From positions 248,001 to 312,000 of the forward strand of contig NZ_LANF01000011.1 of NCBI RefSeq assembly GCF_000966265.1: 64,000 bases of DNA, read 5' to 3'. A model generated the notes under the pieces. It did no database searches. It worked only from the letters and a program-made list of their open reading frames with translations, and had not been told where the DNA came from. Within the stretch, counting starts at the first letter, position 1; each line of letters starts with the position of its first letter. This document shows, in pieces, positions 61,468-64,000 of this stretch. This DNA is from Palaeococcus ferrophilus DSM 13482. Its GTDB lineage: Archaea; Methanobacteriota_B; Thermococci; Thermococcales; Thermococcaceae. Both the position numbers and the translations under genes were made by a program.

Positions 61468-62158
61468 GCTCTCCGCCTTCCCCGTTAGAGGTGCCCCACT
61501 GTTCTTCCTCGCAATATCGCTCATTGGCGGTGCCTTTGGGGTTCTCCTTCAGGCATCCAACGGGTGGAACTTCGCGTGGTTCTTCCCCTACCTCCTGGTT
61601 TTCTCCGCCCCGCTGGGCGCGGAGCTCAATGGAAAGGAGCTCGTTCTCCTCCACGGTCTCGGCCTAATAAAGGAGAGAATCCCGCTAGATTCCATTGAGG
61701 AAGTCTCGATTCTCTCCCGCCTCGAGTACGGCACCGTGGCGAGACACTTCAAGGCCTATACCTCCGTGTGGGTTACTGCGGTGGTCCTCTCGATGGCTTA
61801 TCTCCTTCTGCCCGGCGAGGAGAACCCCATCGGAGCTTACTTCGCCCCCCTTGTAATCTCCATGTACACACTCCTCTTCATGATTCTGACCCTACCGATG
61901 AAGCGGAAAGGGCCAATTTATCTCTCGGCCGTCCTTGCCCTGGCCTTTTTACTCCTCTACCCCCTCGTTACCATCGGCCCAGAAACCCTTGTCCCGGGCC
62001 TCGTGTTCGGTCTATTCATTTTGTGGGCCGTGAGAACTTTTCAGAGGGAGGAACTGATACTGCTGGTGGCCGATGGAAAGTCGTACCTGCTGGCCTACAG
62101 GGATGGGAATGAGTTCCTAAACCTGCTCAGGAGGGCCGCCAATGCTCAAGCTCCCTGA
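61457..62158 (+). CDS. Membrane protein with PH-like core, paralogue of the previous gene
   Basis: A 233-residue protein with the same layout as the gene before: two N-terminal helices, the PH-like segment with PLDSIEEVSILSRLEY (about 76-91), then about five helices. GTG 61457 after GGAGGTGTTCCC is the likely start, overlapping the upstream gene by 11 bases. The two ORFs probably arose by tandem duplication. Its end overlaps the HTH gene by 17 bases, so all three are coupled. Confidence 0.72.
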   Translation: MRLKLSAFPVRGAPLFFLAISLIGGAFGVLLQASNGWNFAWFFPYLLVFSAPLGAELNGKELVLLHGLGLIKERIPLDSIEEVSILSRLEYGTVARHFKAYTSVWVTAVVLSMAYLLLPGEENPIGAYFAPLVISMYTLLFMILTLPMKRKGPIYLSAVLALAFLLLYPLVTIGPETLVPGLVFGLFILWAVRTFQREELILLVADGKSYLLAYRDGNEFLNLLRRAANAQAP

Positions 62159-62534
62159 GGGGATGGAGAGGGTCTGGCTAATGAGGGCCAGGGGCATGCG
62201 CGAGGTGGAGATAGCCGAAACTCTAGGAATCTCGCGGCAGGCTGTGAACAAGGCCTTAAAAGATGCGAGGGTGAAACTCTTCGAGGCCTTCTTCGCCATA
62301 GCCGGGACGTTCTCATGGGATGTTGTGAGAGTCAACGCCGAGAAGGGGTTCGCAGTCTTCGCCGGGAAGGTTGGGGAGAGGAGAATTAGGGTCTACGCCT
62401 TCTACCTGCCTGGAAAGGGGGTTAGGGCCTTCTTCGGAGATGACATCCCCGATTACATCCTCCAGCACGCGGTCGAGGTTGGCATAACCAAAAGGCTGGA
62501 TAAAAATGAGGTTATCAGGGCCCTCGAGGGTTAA
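62142..62534 (+). CDS. HTH regulator, Tfx/sigma-region-4-like
   Basis: A 130-residue protein. The N-terminal HTH (about 12-45, RARGMREVEIAETLGISRQAVNKALKDAR) is of the Tfx/sigma-4 type; the rest (about 50-128) is a small alpha/beta domain (GKVGERRIRVYAFYLPGKGVRAFFGDD) that may bind a ligand. AGGAGGGCCGCCA precedes the ATG. It is coupled to the two membrane-protein genes and a likely autoregulator of the palindromic promoter at 60557-60591. Confidence 0.75.
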   Translation: MLKLPEGMERVWLMRARGMREVEIAETLGISRQAVNKALKDARVKLFEAFFAIAGTFSWDVVRVNAEKGFAVFAGKVGERRIRVYAFYLPGKGVRAFFGDDIPDYILQHAVEVGITKRLDKNEVIRALEG

Positions 62535-63346
62535 TCCCCCTCTCCAAGGGCCAGGATGAGCCTGAAGGTTTCCACAAGCAGGAGGGCCACCGCCCCGAGG
62601 ACCATCGCGGAGAGCACGAGGCCGGAGTGAAGGCCGTAGGCGTTGTAGAGAACCACGTAGGCGGAACTCCCAACGATAAGGAACTGGACGAGCGTCATGA
62701 TCTCAACCAGAACCTTCACGCCCTTTTTGCCCATGTTGGGAACTCTGCCGAGGAGCATCGGGTCCCTAGAAAGGTAGGTGAGCGCCGCCGGAAGTATTGA
62801 CAATGCCAGCGGGAGAAGGAACGCACCCATAGATTTAGAGGCGAAATTGTCGGGCTCCCCCTCTACATTGAAGTGTATCGCAACGTTTTCGGGAAGCTTG
62901 CGCCAGCCAGTCCAGAGGAGAACCAGGTAGGCCACGACAAGGCCAACCTGAACCGCGAGGTATGGCGTTATGTCCAGGCCCTCGATGGGTTTGGGCGTCC
63001 CCTCGGCTGGCTCCCTCATGCCCTCCAGCTCCACCACCCTCCTGGCGATGCGGTAGCCCACAACGAATATCGCGAGTATTCCGGCGAGCATCACGACGGT
63101 TACCACGAGAAGGTCGCGAACACCCAAGCTGAGCGCGAAGAGGAGCACGCCAAGGGCCATGAAGGCCTTTCCACTGAAGGAATTGGCTTTTCTCCACGCC
63201 TCCTCCGACGCGAAGGTGTAGCCGATACGGAACCCCACTGCGAGATTCGGCCTGTTCCGAAAGAGGTACGTGAGCAGACCTGCCACGAAGATAACGGCCG
63301 AGATCACGGACCCAAAGACCACCTCGAACAGCTCAGTCCCAGCCAT
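62531..63346 (-). CDS. SdpI/DUF1648 family membrane protein
   Basis: A 271-residue protein with about eight helices. The central DUF1648-like region has LPENVAIHFNVEGEPDNFASK (about 160-180), the signature of SdpI immunity proteins and their relatives. The N-terminal segment (NRPNLAVGFRIGYTFASEEAWRKAN, about 35-59) matches the SdpI-type GxRxxxT-SEE-W motif. ATG 63346 follows GGGGGTGAAACCT. Its 3' end overlaps the convergent HTH gene by four bases, and it follows a PadR regulator with a 14-base overlap. Confidence 0.85.
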   Translation of the reverse strand: MAGTELFEVVFGSVISAVIFVAGLLTYLFRNRPNLAVGFRIGYTFASEEAWRKANSFSGKAFMALGVLLFALSLGVRDLLVVTVVMLAGILAIFVVGYRIARRVVELEGMREPAEGTPKPIEGLDITPYLAVQVGLVVAYLVLLWTGWRKLPENVAIHFNVEGEPDNFASKSMGAFLLPLALSILPAALTYLSRDPMLLGRVPNMGKKGVKVLVEIMTLVQFLIVGSSAYVVLYNAYGLHSGLVLSAMVLGAVALLLVETFRLILALGEGD

Positions 63347-63704
63347 AGGTTTCACCCCCAAGCGCCCTCAGGGTCTCGTTTATGAGCCCCACCTCCGCTT
63401 CAAGCTCCTCAAGGACCTCCATCCCGAGCCTGGTGATGCGGTAGTACTTCCTCGGCCTCCCACTTACCTCAGCCCATACGCCCTCCACGAGGCCGTACCT
63501 CTCGAGACTCTTGAGGAGGTCGTAGAGTGTCCCCTCGCTCGGCACGAGCCTCCCCCCACTCAGCTCACTGAGTTTTTTTCTTATCGCGTAGCCGTGCATC
63601 TCCTCGTGCCTCCGCAGGAGGGAGAGCACCAGGTAGGAGTAGAGACCGGAGCGGAGGTCTTTCCTGAGCTTTTTCAGGGCCCTCTCCCTACCACTACCAA
63701 ACAA
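63333..63704 (-). CDS. PadR family transcriptional regulator
   Basis: About 123 residues. The PadR wHTH (about 10-80) includes GLYSYLVLSLLRRHEEMHGYAIRKKL, the LVPSEGTLYDLLKSLERYGLV helix and the wing SGRPRKYYRITRLG. The start is probably TTG 63704 after GGAGAGGAAAG; an ATG at 63740 would give 12 more codons and a 47-base overlap with the upstream gene. PadR proteins repress stress or export genes; here the coupled SdpI-like gene is the natural target. Confidence 0.85.
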   Translation of the reverse strand: MFGSGRERALKKLRKDLRSGLYSYLVLSLLRRHEEMHGYAIRKKLSELSGGRLVPSEGTLYDLLKSLERYGLVEGVWAEVSGRPRKYYRITRLGMEVLEELEAEVGLINETLRALGGETYGWD

Positions 63705-64000
63705 CTTTCCTCTCCTCCACCTCTCTCTTCGCCTCCCCAAGCGGGCGGAGCAAAAGGAGCGAGAAGGCCGCGAGAAGGGCGTAGCTTATCCAGAGATCAG
63801 CTGTGCTCGCCGTGAGCTGGTAGTGGGCCGCGAACGTGTCTATCAGACCGTGAATGGCGGAGATAACTATTAGTGCATGAAGGCCTCTCCCCTTCCTGTA
63901 GAAATAAGCGAGCGTTAGCCCCGTCCCCGCGTGGAAGAGTGTTGCCAGCGCGCGCTCCACGAAGGGGAGGTAGCTCACTCCAGCCGGGAGGGACATCAGG
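63694..64000 (-). CDS. YhfC-like intramembrane protease family protein, C-terminal part
   Basis: The last 102 codons of a membrane protein that continues past the right edge. The segment ERALATLFHAGTGLTLAYF and the later AIHGLIDTFAAHYQL resemble the YhfC family (a relative of CPBP/Abi intramembrane metalloproteases), including the histidines of the putative metal site. Two or three helices are visible. It precedes the PadR gene, overlapping its probable start by 11 bases. The start is not in the window. Confidence 0.65.
   Translation of the reverse strand, partial: LMSLPAGVSYLPFVERALATLFHAGTGLTLAYFYRKGRGLHALIVISAIHGLIDTFAAHYQLTASTADLWISYALLAAFSLLLLRPLGEAKREVEERKVVW

Noticed and set aside
1-64000. 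CRISPR array or transposon
   Set aside because: I saw no regularly spaced direct repeats, no transposase or integrase gene and no target-site duplications.

Overview
The window comes from a hyperthermophilic archaeon of the order Thermococcales, most likely a Thermococcus. The evidence is the gene content and order (eS24, dephospho-CoA kinase, Spt4 and Rpo7 in one operon; an eL41 gene; a Sec61-beta gene; a Nat10/TmcA-type RNA acetyltransferase; PurP and formate-dependent PurT), a Thermococcales CGP-CTERM sorting tail on the dipeptide-binding protein, archaeal BRE/TATA promoters, GGTG-type ribosome binding sites and C/D box RNA signatures. No rRNA, CRISPR array, transposase or integrase is visible. 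One tRNA (Pro, CGG) is present.

Layout. 1-10.9 kb, minus strand: a transcription/translation operon (eS24, GTP-dependent dephospho-CoA kinase, Spt4, Rpo7, pyrophosphatase), a Na/Ca exchanger, two tandem NYN-domain proteins, an Lhr-type helicase with a metallophosphoesterase, and the RNA cytidine acetyltransferase. 10.9-16.6 kb: an accessory, visibly more AT-rich stretch with a SPASM-domain fragment and ABC exporter, an S9 peptidase, a Cys-rich surface protein and a frameshifted DUF4855 gene. 16.7-24.7 kb: a histone-fold protein and a purine biosynthesis cluster (purM, purT, purE, purD, purP) interrupted by a tandem pair of degenerate KaiC-like proteins. 24.7-29.8 kb: Sec61-beta, RpiA, an EMC6-like membrane protein, a phosphate transporter with its DUF47 partner, and a diiron ODP sensor next to a soluble MCP-like protein. 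29.9-38.0 kb: AlaX, a second and damaged oligopeptide permease pair, a TtuA-like PP-loop enzyme, a radical SAM protein and pyrK-pyrC. 38.3-45.6 kb: a complete dpp-type peptide ABC transporter. 45.6-51.3 kb: NAD synthase, an EamA exporter, a SPASM protein without the radical SAM cysteine motif, two Lrp-like regulators, an adenosine-specific kinase and XTP pyrophosphatase. 51.4-64.0 kb: tRNA-Pro, a frameshifted GT2-GtrA gene, a KaiC-like ATPase operon with a GH57 protein and an M28 peptidase, eL41, a nitrilase, a methyltransferase, a paralogous membrane-protein operon with an HTH regulator, and a PadR/SdpI/YhfC block at the right edge.

The purine genes appear co-regulated: the 12-mer TTAACATTTTAA occurs between purM and purT and again upstream of purE, inside inverted-repeat-like elements. 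Several other promoters carry palindromes at or near the predicted transcription start. Three genes are split by single-base frameshifts (near 16400, 31475 and 51994-52000). Small genes easily missed are a 54-codon ORF beside purM, Sec61-beta, eL41, one strong C/D box sRNA (28056-28117, minus), a weaker C/D candidate (51340-51396) and a possible non-coding transcription unit (20023-20215).
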